Positions 32,948 through 44,265 of a stretch of DNA of 64,000 nucleotides are shown here, piece after piece. Below the pieces are notes generated by a model. The model was not told where the DNA came from. It searched no databases and saw only the letters and a program-made list of their open reading frames with translations. The translations under genes were made by a program, and so were the position numbers. Every line of letters starts with the position of its first letter. Within the stretch, counting starts at the first letter, position 1. Source of the stretch: Bacteroidota bacterium (GTDB taxonomy: Bacteria > Bacteroidota > Bacteroidia > AKYH767-A > OLB10); contig JADKIC010000007.1 in NCBI GenBank assembly GCA_016721435.1, forward strand, positions 1 to 64,000. The letters are read 5' to 3'.

Positions 32948-33475
32948 TTACTTAATAGTTTCTACAGCACCGGCAGCACGGAGCTTGGTTTCAACATTCG
33001 CTGCTTCACTGTCCTCGGTAATTTGTATGGCCATTACGAAATGATCATCTGACATACGCGGATGAATAACGTGTGGCTCTACACCGGGAAGTAATTTACT
33101 ACGCAAGAGGAAGGTGATGACCATTCCATGCGCTGCACACAATACAGTACTTTCGAAAGTAACAGGAATGAATGCAGGAAGATTTTTGTAAAATGCATAA
33201 CTCGGTTTACCTCCGATATCCATCGGCCAATCGAAGATGTTCATGTAGTACATCATCAGCAATGCCAGACTACATCCGGTCATTCCATACAGGAAGCAGG
33301 TAATGGAGATACGTGTACGCTCCAATCCCAATGCATGATCCAGTCCGTGAATCGGGAAGGGAGAAATCACATCCTTCACTCGTAATCCCTGACTTTTCAA
33401 TACGGGAATGGCATTCATTACCACCTCATCATCCTTGAAGATGCCGTAAACGAATTTTTTATGTTTAGCGCTCAT
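32948..33475 (-). CDS. actD: ACIII subunit ActD (DUF3341)
   Basis: 175 residues, intact. The DUF3341 pattern is seen: FVYGIFKDDEVVMNAI at the N-terminus, then SPFPIHGLDHALGL, two membrane helices (FLYGMTGCSLALLMMYYMN and the segment at LPAFIPVTFESTVLCAAHGM), and HPRMSDDHFVMAIQ near the end. ActD is a small membrane subunit with no cofactor. Its start overlaps the actC stop by four bases, implying translational coupling. Confidence 0.92.
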   Translation of the reverse strand: MSAKHKKFVYGIFKDDEVVMNAIPVLKSQGLRVKDVISPFPIHGLDHALGLERTRISITCFLYGMTGCSLALLMMYYMNIFDWPMDIGGKPSYAFYKNLPAFIPVTFESTVLCAAHGMVITFLLRSKLLPGVEPHVIHPRMSDDHFVMAIQITEDSEAANVETKLRAAGAVETIK

Positions 33476-34872
33476 GCGTGTTGTTCTGATTTAGGAGTTT
33501 TGGATTGCTTTTTCTTTGCACCTTCTGAAGAAGATTTAATAATCGTCTTTAATTCACTCATCGCAATAACCGGGAAGAAACGGGCGAATAGCAGGAAACA
33601 GGTAAAGAATAATCCAAGTGAACCGATGAAGATACCTGCTTCCACCCAGGTAGGTGAATACATGGTCCAGCTGGAAGGAAGATAATCACGGTGCAGCGAT
33701 GTCACGATGATTACGAAACGCTCGAACCACATTCCGATGTTTACGAAAATGGAAATGATAAATGTGGCGAATACACTCTCGCGTAATTTCTTCGACCAGA
33801 AGAGCTGTGGAGTGATAACGTTACAAGTCATCATACTCCAGTAGGCCCACCAGTAAGGTCCCGTTGCACGATTGATAAATGCATATTGCTCATATTCCAC
33901 ACCTGAATACCAGGCGATGAAGAATTCTGTGATATAAGCTACACCTACGATAGATCCTGTAATCAATATTACACGGTTCATCATATCAATATGATAGATG
34001 GTGATGTAATCTTCCAGCGTTAATACTTTTCGCACGATGATCAATAAAGTCTGTACCATGGCGAAACCGGAGAAGATGGCACCGGCCACGAAGTAAGGAG
34101 GGAAGATGGTAGTATGCCATCCCGGAACCACCGATGTGGCGAAGTCCATAGATACCACCGAGTGTACTGAAAGTACAAGTGGTGTAGAAAGTCCTGCCAG
34201 TACTAAGGATACTTCTTCAAAGCGCTGCCAGTTTTTCGCTGAACCTACCCAACCGAAACTAAGGATCGTGTAAATTCTTTTTCTCCATTTGGTATTCGCA
34301 CGGTCACGTACAACAGCAAAGTCAGGAATGAGTCCGGTATACCAGAAGGCTAAGGATACGCTGAAGTAAGTAGAGATCGCGAATACGTCCCATACCAGCG
34401 GAGAGTTAAAATTCACCCAAAGCGAACCAAACTGATTCGGTAATGGTAAAGGCCAGTAAGCCACCCATGGACGACCCATGTGAGAGACGATGAAACTCGC
34501 CGCACAAATTACCGCGAAGATCGTCATGGCTTCCGCGGAACGGTTAATTGATAGACGCCATTTCTGACGGAACAGTAAAAGGATCGCGGAGATCAATGTC
34601 CCGGCGTGACCAATACCGACCCACCATACGAAGTTGGTAATGTCCCAGGCCCAACCTACTGTTTTATTTAATCCCCACACCCCAAGTCCGGTACCAACGG
34701 TGTAAGAAACAGCGATCACCCACCACAAAAATGCGGCGAGGGATAAGGAGAAAGCAAGCCACCACCACTTGTTGGCTTTTGATTCCACCGGGCGGCAAAC
34801 ATCATTTGAGATGTCGTGCCATGTCTTGTCACCAAGGATCAATGGTGGGCGAAGTTCCGATTCTTTATGCAT
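33472..34872 (-). CDS. actC: ACIII subunit ActC, NrfD-like quinol-binding membrane protein
   Basis: 466 residues, intact, with about 10 membrane segments. It starts MHKESELRPPLILGDKTWHD, followed by FVWWVGIGHAGTLISAILLL, the conserved first NrfD-type bundle with the functional His. SHMGRPWVAYWPLPLPNQ, SVHSVVSMDFATSVVPGWH and EFFIAWYSGVEYE are typical ActC/PsrC sequences. It oxidises menaquinol and passes electrons to the Fe-S domain of ActB. It overlaps actD and is followed upstream by actB (36-base gap). Confidence 0.94.
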   Translation of the reverse strand: MHKESELRPPLILGDKTWHDISNDVCRPVESKANKWWWLAFSLSLAAFLWWVIAVSYTVGTGLGVWGLNKTVGWAWDITNFVWWVGIGHAGTLISAILLLFRQKWRLSINRSAEAMTIFAVICAASFIVSHMGRPWVAYWPLPLPNQFGSLWVNFNSPLVWDVFAISTYFSVSLAFWYTGLIPDFAVVRDRANTKWRKRIYTILSFGWVGSAKNWQRFEEVSLVLAGLSTPLVLSVHSVVSMDFATSVVPGWHTTIFPPYFVAGAIFSGFAMVQTLLIIVRKVLTLEDYITIYHIDMMNRVILITGSIVGVAYITEFFIAWYSGVEYEQYAFINRATGPYWWAYWSMMTCNVITPQLFWSKKLRESVFATFIISIFVNIGMWFERFVIIVTSLHRDYLPSSWTMYSPTWVEAGIFIGSLGLFFTCFLLFARFFPVIAMSELKTIIKSSSEGAKKKQSKTPKSEQHA

Positions 34873-34908
34873 AGGTGAAGGATACTATACTGGTAGTTAT
34901 TGTTTCGA

Positions 34909-37900
34909 TTAAGAATGATGTTTGTCACCTTCCACAGCAGGACGGTTCCAAACTTTTGTTTGATAGAATACAGATGGCTTTGTCTTCACCTCAGCAAGCA
35001 GGTGATAACTCCGCTCATCTTTGAAGAGTTGACTCAACTGACTGTTCGCATCATTGAAGTCTCCAAATACGATAGCATTGGTAGGACAAGATTGCGCGCA
35101 AGCGGTTTTAATTTCTCCGTCCTTGATTTTACGATTTTCTTTCTTTGCCTCGAGGCGACCATACTGAATACGCTGAACGCACATCGAGCATTTTTCCATT
35201 ACCCCGCGTGAACGCACGGTAACATCCGGATTGAGTACCATCTTTCCGAGATTGTCGTTCATGTTGAATGGGAACTGCTCATTATCGCTATACTTAAACC
35301 AGTTGTAACGACGTACTTTGTATGGGCAGTTGTTCGCGCAATAACGGGTACCCACACAACGGTTATAAGCCATCATGTTGAATCCGTCAGAACTATGTGT
35401 GGTTGCAGCCACCGGACAAACCGTTTCACATGGAGCATGATTACAATGCTGACACATTACAGGCTGGAACATCACCTGCGGATTATCGGCCGCCGGTATT
35501 TCCATCTCTCCGTACATATCCAGTTTGCCCAGACCTTTCTCTTCTGCATTCTGCTTATTGGTATCACTGGTATAATATCTGTCGATACGTATCCAGTGCA
35601 TTTCACGAGAACGTCCTACTTCATCTTTTCCTACAACGGGAACATTATTCTCTGCATTACAGGCAATCACACAAGCACCGCAACCGATACAACTATTGAG
35701 GTCGATACCCATACCCCATGCATGGTTCGGGCGCTCGTGACCGGGTTGTTCGGGTGTCGCCCATAAATCCAACTGTTCCGGTGTTTTCGGACCGTAGGGA
35801 GATTCAATAAGATGAACATGATTTCCTGCAGATGGATCTTTCAACCAGGCGGCGAGACTCGTTTCTTTCACGATATCACGACCCATCATCGTATGATGTG
35901 ACTGAGTCGTCGCTAACTGATAATCATCGTCGACAGTCTTGTTAACGTTAACGCCGGTAGCAAAATATTTTAAAGCACCGCCCGACATACTCACAAAAGG
36001 ATATGCATTTACGCCTACATTATCACCGGCTTTTCCGGTTTTCGTACGTCCGTAACCGATAGCCACGGCAATGGTTTCATCAGCCATAGCCGGTTGCAGC
36101 AATACAGGACCTTTAACGGTAGTATTGCCAGACTTCACCTCTATCACCGTTCCCTGACGCCATCCCATTTTTGTTGCGAAAGCCGGGAGTACGGCAAAAT
36201 AATTATCCCAACAAATTTTGGTTATAGGATCCGGAAGTTCATGCAACCAGGGGTTATTTCCGTGGGTTCCATTTCCGAGTCCGGTTTTTTCATAGGTCAC
36301 TAATTCAATTCCGCTGGCAGGTTTTGACAGTTGATTAGCCGCGGCAGCCACATCTCCGGTAAACGAACTAACGCCACCCATCACAAAGCCTGATTCAAAA
36401 ACACCATCCCGCAATGACTGCGTCCAGAAGGCTTCAAAAGAACTGATACCGCTTTGCATCGGGTAGATTTTCGCAGCCCAGAAATCGCGGATATAGGTAT
36501 AATAGTCAGCTTGCGTGGCTCCTGCCCATTTCATAATACTCTCAGCGGCCTGACGTGTCTTAAACAAAGGACGAATGGTAGGCTGCATCAAACTGAAAGA
36601 ACCTTTATACGGTTCAGCATCACCCCATGATTCGAGATAATGATGATCAGGACAGATATAATCACAATGTTGGGCAGTTTCATCTTCACGATCCGCGAAA
36701 GAAATCTTCACCGGCACCTTAGAAAGCGCGGTAACAAAAGATTTGGCATCGGGCAATGAATACGCCGGATTGCTGTTCCAGAAAATGACAGCACCCAGTT
36801 GACCACTATTCATATCATTCAATAACTCCGCTACTCCGGCATCGTTACTGTTTTTCAAATTACAGGCACGATCCAGATTAAGTGTTGCTCCATAATTCCC
36901 CAAGAGATGATTGATAGCATTCACTACCACCTGCTCATTGGGATCATTCGATCCACTCACTACTACACTTTTGCCTTTTGCATTCATCAGTTCCTTCGCG
37001 ATGGTGTCCAACTGCTTATCGTAAGGAGTCGCTGCTGCCGAAACCGATGTACCACCGGCCATTGCTGCTACTTTATTGTAGAGCGAAGCCACTACAGACG
37101 ATTGCTGACTGGGTTTAATTTTATAACGCTGATCAGCATTTGCACCACTCAGTGAAAGCATTGCTTTCAAACTGATAATGTTTCGACAAAGTCTTCTTAC
37201 CATCACGCAGCTTTACTTGTAACGCCGTATTGACGAGAAAACTCGATCGGAGTAATCCATGAGTCAGGAAATCAGCATTGAAACTCACGATCACTTCCGC
37301 TTTATCAAAACTATAGGAAGGAATGACTGCCTTTCCGAAAGAAAGCTCATTTCCTTTAACGATACCGTAAGCAGAAACTGCATCATAAACCACATGCTTC
37401 GCACCCGGATATTTAGCGATAAAATCATTCACCGCATTTTTAGCGGAAGGACTCACCAGTGAAGAGCTAACGATAGCGATCTTTTTCCGGCAGCAGCTTG
37501 CTGAGCCAGCTTTAGAAGTAATTTCTGCATCAACCGTAGCCCAATCGCTGCGCTTTTTATTCGCCATGGGTTGTGGCAAGCGTGCAATATCGTACAAGCT
37601 CAAAACCGAAGCCTGAACACGGGCACTTGCTGCTGCTCCATTTACAGGAGAAAGTTCATTTCCTTCAATTTTAATCGGACGACCTTCACGCGTTTTTACG
37701 AGGATACTACAGTAGTCAGAACCATCAGCATACGTAGATGCGTAATAGTTAGGAATACCGAGGGTGACTTCTTCCGGCTTTATTACATAAGGAATCGCCT
37801 TTTTTACAGGGGCTTCACAGGCTGCGAGAGATGCAGCAGCCACACTGAATCCAAGAAATTTTAAGAAATCCCGGCGACTTGTAGAAGAGGCTGAATCTGC

Positions 37901-38017
37901 TTTTTTCTGCAGGGCCTCATCCAAAGGCAAGTGCTCGAAGAACTCATTGTCGCGAAGGCGTACAAACTCAGGATCATTATTGAGTTCTTCAACACCTTTC
38001 CAATATCGCTTTTCCAT
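34909..38017 (-). CDS. actB: ACIII subunit ActB, molybdopterin-oxidoreductase-like and Fe-S protein (one frameshift)
   Basis: The start MEKRYWKGVEELNNDPEFVR at 38017 is chosen because homologues begin so; the open frame runs further upstream to 38071. A Tat-type signal follows (SRRDFLKFLGFSVAAASLAA). The frame breaks near 37160: deleting one A gives QFESMLSLSGANADQRYKIK and joins the two parts, about 1,035 residues in all. The B1 half is a DMSO-reductase-like fold without cofactor. The B2 half holds the clusters: CIGCGACVIACNAENNVP, CQHCNHAPCETVC, CVGTRYCANNC (probable 3Fe-4S) and CSMCVQRIQ with CAQSCPTNAI. It transfers electrons from ActC to the cytochromes. Confidence 0.92.
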
Positions 38018-38089
38018 AACTGTCTTGGTGGTTATACCAGGGTTTATTCTAGAACTGCCTCTACTAAGCATCTTTTGTTAATTATACTA

Positions 38090-39334
38090 TTAATAATGAC
38101 AACGGGCGCACTCTGTTCCACCCAGTTTCTCAACTGTCAGCTTCACATCATTGCCATATTGCTTTTTCATTTTTTCATGCACTTCAGTATAGTATGCATT
38201 GCCTTCCGTTTTTACCTGCGTATCGCGGTGACACTGAATACACCATCCCATAGTAAGCGGTGAAAACTGTTGTACTACCTCCATCTCACCTACAGGTCCA
38301 TGACAGGTTTCGCAGGCCACTCCTCCTACTTTTACGTGCTGGGAGTGATTGAAATAAGCCAAATCAGGAAGGTTGTGGATACGCACCCATTCGATAGGTT
38401 TTGTCTTGCCGGTGTACTGTTGCTTTTCAACGTCCCAACCGATCGCTGCATAAATTTTGGCAATCTCCTCTGTACCATAATTAGGACCCTTCTTCACATA
38501 CTTGTGACAATTCATACAAACGTTTGGTGAAGGAATTCCGGCATTCTTTGATTTCTCAGCACCGGAGTGACAATAGCGGCAATCAATTTTATTCTGACCT
38601 ACGTGCAGTTTATGTGAAAATTTAATCGGCTGATCGGGCGTATAACCTTGCTGAATACCAATCCTGGCCAAGCGCATTCCATCCCATAACACTCCCCAAA
38701 CAGAACCAATAATAAAGAGAACAGCGATTAATTTTTTATGTTCACGAATCCAGTGTTTAACGCCGGCTTTGCCATGAAGCACAACAGGTTCCGGACGACC
38801 TTCACGCTGGTCAACAATCCGTTTAAGACCTTTTTGAACCCTATTCAGAATAACATAAAGTGCAATCAATAAAATAGTGACTAATAAAAGAACGGTCGGG
38901 AAATTATCACTCTTAGCAGCGCCTGCATCTGCTGTTGAACCGGCAGTACCGGGAGCTGGAGCAGCAGGAGCTTTTTCACTTTCCGTCTTGATATAGGCTA
39001 TCATAGCTTTCACCTCATCATCACTGAGATTGAAAGCAGGCATAGCCACTTTATTGAACTGTTCGTATATTTTCACCGCAGCAGGATCCCCTGCCTTAAT
39101 TAATGCGGAAGAATTTTTAATCCACTTGATCAGCCAATCTTCCTTGTACTTGGTGTGTACATTTTTCAATCCCGGACCAACAACAACATCTTCAGAAACC
39201 AAATGGCAGGCTGTACAATTGGCTTTGAACAGCGCCTCACCATCCGGTTGGGCCTGAGAAGAACGTTGAAAGATAACGATCAGGGACAAGGCTAGAATCG
39301 TGATTTTCAAACACCTGTATCCGTAACGCGGCAT
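38090..39334 (-). CDS. actA: ACIII subunit ActA, multihaem cytochrome c
   Basis: 414 residues. The signal sequence MPRYGYRCLKITILALSLIV leads into a mono-haem cytochrome c domain with CTACH at residues 40-44 and Met ligand in VAMPAFNL. A membrane segment near 146-166 (FPTVLLLVTILLIALYVIL) and a second near 208-225 follow. A five-haem domain then has CRYCH, CMNCH, CETCH, CIQCH and CARCH. Six CxxCH in total. It is the first gene of the act-cox operon and the periplasmic electron-exit part of ACIII. A Bacteroidota-type promoter box is seen 80 bases upstream. Confidence 0.93.
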   Translation of the reverse strand: MPRYGYRCLKITILALSLIVIFQRSSQAQPDGEALFKANCTACHLVSEDVVVGPGLKNVHTKYKEDWLIKWIKNSSALIKAGDPAAVKIYEQFNKVAMPAFNLSDDEVKAMIAYIKTESEKAPAAPAPGTAGSTADAGAAKSDNFPTVLLLVTILLIALYVILNRVQKGLKRIVDQREGRPEPVVLHGKAGVKHWIREHKKLIAVLFIIGSVWGVLWDGMRLARIGIQQGYTPDQPIKFSHKLHVGQNKIDCRYCHSGAEKSKNAGIPSPNVCMNCHKYVKKGPNYGTEEIAKIYAAIGWDVEKQQYTGKTKPIEWVRIHNLPDLAYFNHSQHVKVGGVACETCHGPVGEMEVVQQFSPLTMGWCIQCHRDTQVKTEGNAYYTEVHEKMKKQYGNDVKLTVEKLGGTECARCHY

Positions 39335-39747
39335 AAGTTCGATAGTATTAATGATAAGTAAGGTTGGACTTTATTTTTACTGTGAGTTGACAATAAAGTC
39401 TGTTTTTCTGAGCGCCAAATTTAGCATAAACTATATTCCAAACCGGCTAACTTCATTAAAATTTCAAAAATTTTGATCAATTCTAAATTGATAAAGAAAA
39501 ACCAGCGGACTAATCCTATTATCTTCCACAAGTCAACGACCTGAATTTTGGTTTTTATCCCCCACCATATAAAATTTGAATATAATTATATTTAATAATC
39601 AATACTTATGAAGGGAATCCTTTTTTTCGAAATGATTAAGTCCATCAGATCCAAAAACATCGACATCTTTTCATTCCGGCGAATAAAACACAGCCTCTTA
39701 GCTAAAAATGCTGATTAATAGTTGTTTAAAATTCAATTCGCGGATAA
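39335..39747. other. Divergent intergenic region actA / SPOR gene
   Basis: 413 bases, AT-rich, no gene. On the plus strand ATTTTGG at about 39545 and TATAAAATTTGA at 39568-39579 could be the other promoter. No repeats seen. Confidence 0.5.
39416..39442 (-). promoter_or_regulatory. Possible promoter of the act-cox operon
   Basis: On the minus strand TTTG (39442-39439) and TAAATTTG (39423-39416) are separated by 15 bases, 82 bases before the actA start. This matches the Bacteroidota -33 TTG / -7 TAnnTTTG consensus, though the spacer is a few bases short. Confidence 0.4.
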
Positions 39748-39771
39748 ATGACTAAATCTTATCTTTGGCCC

Positions 39772-40143
39772 ATGCGACTTCTATTGTTAATAATTTTATT
39801 CGTTCCCTGTCAATTATTTGCTCAACCGGGCACAATTGAAAAGCAGGCGGATGAACTTGTGGACAGGCATAAACGGGTGAACGCTGCAAAGATGTCGATG
39901 CCGGGTTATCGGATTCAGATTTATTTTGGGAGTGACCGGACGAAGGCGCAGGAAATTCGGGCCGACTTTTTAATAACATATCCTGAAATTCCAGCTTATC
40001 TCGTTTATCAGCAACCTAATTTTAAAGTACGTGCCGGAGATTTCCGGACCAGACTCGAGGCATCAGGATTTCTCAACAAATTGGATACGCGTTTCAAATC
40101 TGCTTTTATTGTTCCAGATGAAGTGAAACTACCTGACTTATAA
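39772..40143 (+). CDS. SPOR-domain-containing small periplasmic protein
   Basis: The open frame begins at 39748, but the ATG at 39772 gives a clean Sec signal (MRLLLLIILFVPCQLFAQ). The mature protein ends in a SPOR domain: GYRIQIYFGSDRTKAQEIR, DFLITYPEIPAYLVYQQPNF and KVRAGDFRTRLEASGFLNKL. SPOR domains bind denuded glycan strands of peptidoglycan, usually at division sites. The length (about 123 residues) is typical of Bacteroidota single-SPOR proteins. It is divergent from actA. Confidence 0.8.
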   Translation: MRLLLLIILFVPCQLFAQPGTIEKQADELVDRHKRVNAAKMSMPGYRIQIYFGSDRTKAQEIRADFLITYPEIPAYLVYQQPNFKVRAGDFRTRLEASGFLNKLDTRFKSAFIVPDEVKLPDL

Positions 40144-40341
40144 AGTTTGGCTTTTCCCTTAAATAAAAGTTCAATTCCAGATATATGTTTTTCCCATCTC
40201 ATTTTCGATAACCCCCTCTTTCAACTTCTTCATTAAAACGATGGGATGCAGTTATACACATTCAAATAGTGAATAGACTTTTAAAAATTCAACTTTACGG
40301 GCAATGGAGCTGTCTAATTTTACAGATTCAACCATTTGCTC

Positions 40342-41999
40342 ATGAAAAAGATAACCACTTTAGTCATAATGATCCTTCTAACCATTTCCGTTTCAGCACA
40401 AACCGGATGGAAGACCATGGAAGGAGATGTTCTTTCCACCAGGATCAATCGTACGGAAAGCAGACCGGACGGAAAATTATTCCAACTCACTTACGACTAC
40501 ACACAATCGCCGTTCACTTATCAGATACGATTATTGGATTCAACGGGAACAGTTCTCCTTCAGAATTCCTTTTCGGTTGCCGGTGGAAACCCCTCGATCA
40601 GAAGTTTCCGTATTGATACTGTTCAGGAACGTTTAGTCATTGCTGAACAATCCTCCGATCCGGTTCAATTTCAAATGCACTTAAAGGTCATTGATTATAA
40701 TCTCTTCCAAACGGATTCTGCCACTTTCGCATTGCTCAGAAGTTCAGTAGATAGTTGTGAATTGATCGGTGGAGGAATTGACAATACTGCCAATAAATTT
40801 TTCGTCTACCGTTACCGTGACATTGCTGATCAAATATGGGGAAGAGGTGTTTGCAGGAAAAATGCGGCCGGGACCTATAAAAACAATACCGTTAAAGTCG
40901 GTCAGGCTTCAAATGATGGATATTATATTCATGATTATGCAATAATGCCCACAGGAGATATTTACATCGGAGGTTCCAGAAAAGAAAGTTTATATGGTAA
41001 TTTTTTCTATTTAGAAAAACTGAATGCATCGATGGCTCTTGTCTATGAAGTCAAAGATCAACTCATTCCCAACACTACCGATACCAACCGGGTAACTTCT
41101 TTACACGTCTATACCAACAACACGAACAGTCAGGTGGTAGTAGCAGGTACTATTTATGGACTTGCTCCAGGCGACACCATCAACCGTTGTCATGGTATCA
41201 TCAGGTGCTATACGTACACGGGTAATTTAAAGTGGACCTTTCAGAATTATGAAGTTCGTGATTACAGAATGGTGGTCAGTCGTAATTCCTATGTGCATGC
41301 AGTAGGAAGCAGTAATAATAATCCCGGCGGCTTTGACACCAAAATTTCGCGGCTCTTTTTAAGGATGGTGTTGTTGACTGGCATCGCTATTATGGAAATA
41401 AATCAAAACCTGTGTCACTCGAGGTGGAAAAAGACGGCTCCTTACTGATATGCGGCGACAAACAATTTCTGTATCCGCTTTCAGGTGGTGGAACTTTAAA
41501 AACGAGATCTTACATGATGCTTCGCTATAGCAAGCGCGGAAAAAAATTATATGATTATAACCATGTATGGAATCTTCCTTTCAATCCCGCATCACTGAAC
41601 GCCGGCTTTACAGATCTTAGCAAAGGAAGAAGTACCTTTTACTATGCTGCGGGTTATGAAAGAATCAGCTATGAGAATGGCAGCGGGATACAGTTTGCGG
41701 ATAGTATTTTATTACAACAATTTTCAAACGGATCACTCCGCATAGGACCTGAAAATAAAACTTCAGAAGAACTCAGCGTCCATCCTAATCCGGCCGGAGA
41801 GGAAATTACATTCCGTTCTACCTATCAACTCACCGATATGCGTATCGTTAGTATCTCCGGTAGTTTGACGGATATTGAAGATGTCCAGCAGGAAGGGAAC
41901 TCCTATCGCTGCGATATTTCCCGTTTAGCACCCGGCATGTATGTATTGAAAGTGCTGACAGATAAAGGATGGCGTTCCGCTAAATTTATAAAAGAATAG
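40342..41999 (+). CDS. T9SS type A sorting-domain protein, function unknown (one frameshift)
   Basis: The start at 40342 gives MKKITTLVIMILLTISVSAQ, a clear signal peptide. The body is beta-rich and repetitive in spacing, as in beta-propeller-like secreted proteins. The open frame fails after KISRLF at about 41352. Restoring one T in the T-run there gives FKDGVVDWHRYYGNKSKP and joins the second part. The C-terminus SVHPNPAGEEITFRS ... SRLAPGMYVLKVLTDKGWRS is a type A T9SS sorting signal. Merged length about 550 residues. Likely exported to the cell surface; no enzymatic motif is visible. Confidence 0.8.
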
Positions 42000-42129
42000 A
42001 GCAGGTTTTTCCGGCGCCGGATGCAGATCAGTATTGATGTGCTCGGTTGTTGCTTCGTATTTAAAAATTTAAATCCATTTTATTTTTTATGGCAATTGAA
42101 CAATTCAACACACGGATTGTTAATGGGCT

Positions 42130-43615
42130 GTGTCTAAAGTAACCCTCATCCTCCCCCACCAATTGTTCGCCGATCATCCGGCCTTGCAACCGGAGAGAGC
42201 GGTCCTGCTGCTTGAAGATGAGCTTTTTCTTCAGCCACTTTAATTTTCACAAACAAAAACTTGCTTTTCATCGTGCCTCCATGAAAGCATATGAAGCAAA
42301 ATTAAAAACTGAAAAGTATAAAGTCACCTACCTCGATGCCATTCATACAAAATCGAAGTTGGAAAAGTTGTTCGGAGATTTAGGCAAGAAAGGAATCACA
42401 GAAATTCATGTCTGTGATCCGGTTGACTATTTGGCAAACAGGCGACTGCATCGCTATGCCAATCAAAATAAAATAAAATTAAATAGCTACCCTTCGCCCC
42501 ACTTTTTTGATAGCAGCAGTTATGGAAAAGAGCACTTTGGAAGTAAAAATAAATTTCATCTCACCGAATACTATATTGCACAACGCAAGCGATATCAAAT
42601 TCTGGTAGAAGAGGAAAAGGCAACAGGAGGAAAATGGACTTTTGATATCGAAAACCGAAAAAAAATTCCTGCCAATGTTCCACTACCCCGGTATCAATGG
42701 GAAAAAGAGGATGTGCATTATTCCGAGGCAACAGCTTATGTGAACAAACATTTTAAAAACAATATCGGCGAGCTGAATGAGATACGTTATCCCATTACAC
42801 ACAGGCAGGCCCAAATTTGGCTAGATGAGTTCTTGAAAAACAGATTTATGAATTATGGTATTTATCAGGATGCCATTGTTGAGGAAGATGGATTTTTATT
42901 TCACAGCATCATCACTCCGATGCTCAACACCGGATTACTTGATCCTCAAACCATCGTCCAGAAAGCACTGGAAGCAGGTACCCGATATCATATTCCGATG
43001 AACTCTTTAGAAGGATTTATCCGGCAAATTATTGGATGGCGTGAATACATCCGGCATATCTATGAACTAAAGGGTGTACAGCAACGCACAACAAATTATT
43101 TTCAACATGACCGAAAAATTCCGGAAAGCTTTTATACAGGAAGCACAGGAATCAAACCTGTTGACATCGCCATAAAGAGAGTTTTAAAATCCGGTTACAC
43201 TCACCATATTGAACGCCTGATGGTACTAGGGAATTTTATGTTACTCTGTGAATTCGATCCGGATGACGTATACCGATGGTTCATGGAGTTGTTTATCGAT
43301 TCCTATGATTGGGTCATGGTGCCCAATGTTTATGGCATGAGTCAATTTGCCGATGGGGGATTGATGAGTACCAAGCCCTATATCTCCGGCTCCAACTATA
43401 TTCTGAAAATGAGCAATTATAAAAAAGGGACTTGGTCTGATAGCGAAGCCTTGATTTGGGATGCGCTCTACTGGCGATTCATTGGCAAACACAAAGCATT
43501 TTTCCTGAAAAACCCCCGTATGAGCATGATGGTCCGCCAGTTGGAAAAAATGGATAAAAACAGGTACGATACACTCATGCAAACTGCAGAAAAATACCTG
43601 CAAAGCTTACGTTAG
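42130..43615 (+). CDS. Cryptochrome/photolyase-family protein (deoxyribodipyrimidine photolyase-related), one frameshift
   Basis: A start GTG at 42130 gives SKVTLILPHQLFADHPALQ, the typical N-terminal nucleotide-binding strand. Removing one C near 42234 (LFLQ then HFNFHKQKLAFHRASMKAYE) joins it to the long frame. The C-terminal FAD-binding part shows NSLEGFIRQIIGWREYIRHI, HHIERLMVLGNFMLLCEFDP, and VPNVYGMSQFADGGLMSTKP with YISGSNYILKMSNY. Merged length is about 494 residues. In bacterial (6-4) photolyases with an Fe-S cluster, cysteines follow in the YCxGC region; here it reads YKKGTWSDSEALIWDALYW, with no cysteine. Light-driven DNA repair or photoreception is likely but not certain. Confidence 0.82.
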
Positions 43616-44265
43616 AAAATACCATCATCATCCCTGTCAGACAGTCTCGGATAAATAATCATCACATTTCAAGAGATCATCTATCGTCAAATACTAGATC
43701 ATCAGATCCAAATTCAACACACTTTCAAACATGTCACTCGCTACGGAGAACTTCAAATCAACACATCGCGAGGCTTCGCGACCAAATCTTCAAATTAACA
43801 CATCGCGAGGCTTCGCGATCAAATTAACTGACTGACCGATGCAGGCGATCACTATGCTATACGCTGCGAGGTAAATGCCTACCGAAACCTCAATTCAACA
43901 GAAATTTTAAGGACCGTAATCCTTCGAAAGAAAGGTATTATCAGCGCTTAATTTGCTGTTGAAGCTTTTAGAAATAGGATGGTTTATATCCTGTTTCTAT
44001 TTTTCTCCTTTCATTACAATGATATGACAGGTTCTTTGAAAAAACACAAACCTTCTTAAACAAAATAATTTTCATTTAGTTTTTACTGCTTCAAAAAATA
44101 CAATCTCTCCAAAATAAAGTACAAGGACACTTTTTCGAAGAAACGGCCTAAAGCTTTAATAAACATGTCATTAAAAACATGTTTAACCTTTTAACAGCTC
44201 CCCATAAACAAAGTTAAACAACGCTTGTTATTGAATGGAACTAAACATAAAACTATTATTAAACA
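43616..44265. other. Intergenic region with two direct hairpin repeats
   Basis: 650 bases without a gene. Two copies of AACACATCGCGAGGCTTCGCGA with flanking TCAAAT lie 37 bases apart (hairpins at 43766-43781 and 43803-43818). An inverted repeat AAACATG/CATGTTT at 44161-44184 lies about 85 bases before the DUF4397 gene and could be an operator. Confidence 0.55.
43752..43826 (+). repeat. Two direct copies of a TCGCGA-GGCT-TCGCGA hairpin unit
   Basis: The units read CACATCGCGAGGCTTCGCGA with flanking TCAAAT(C/T)AA on the left and (C/T)CAAAT on the right, differing at two or three positions. Each contains a perfect 6-bp stem with a GGCT loop. They look like REP-type elements. Confidence 0.65.
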
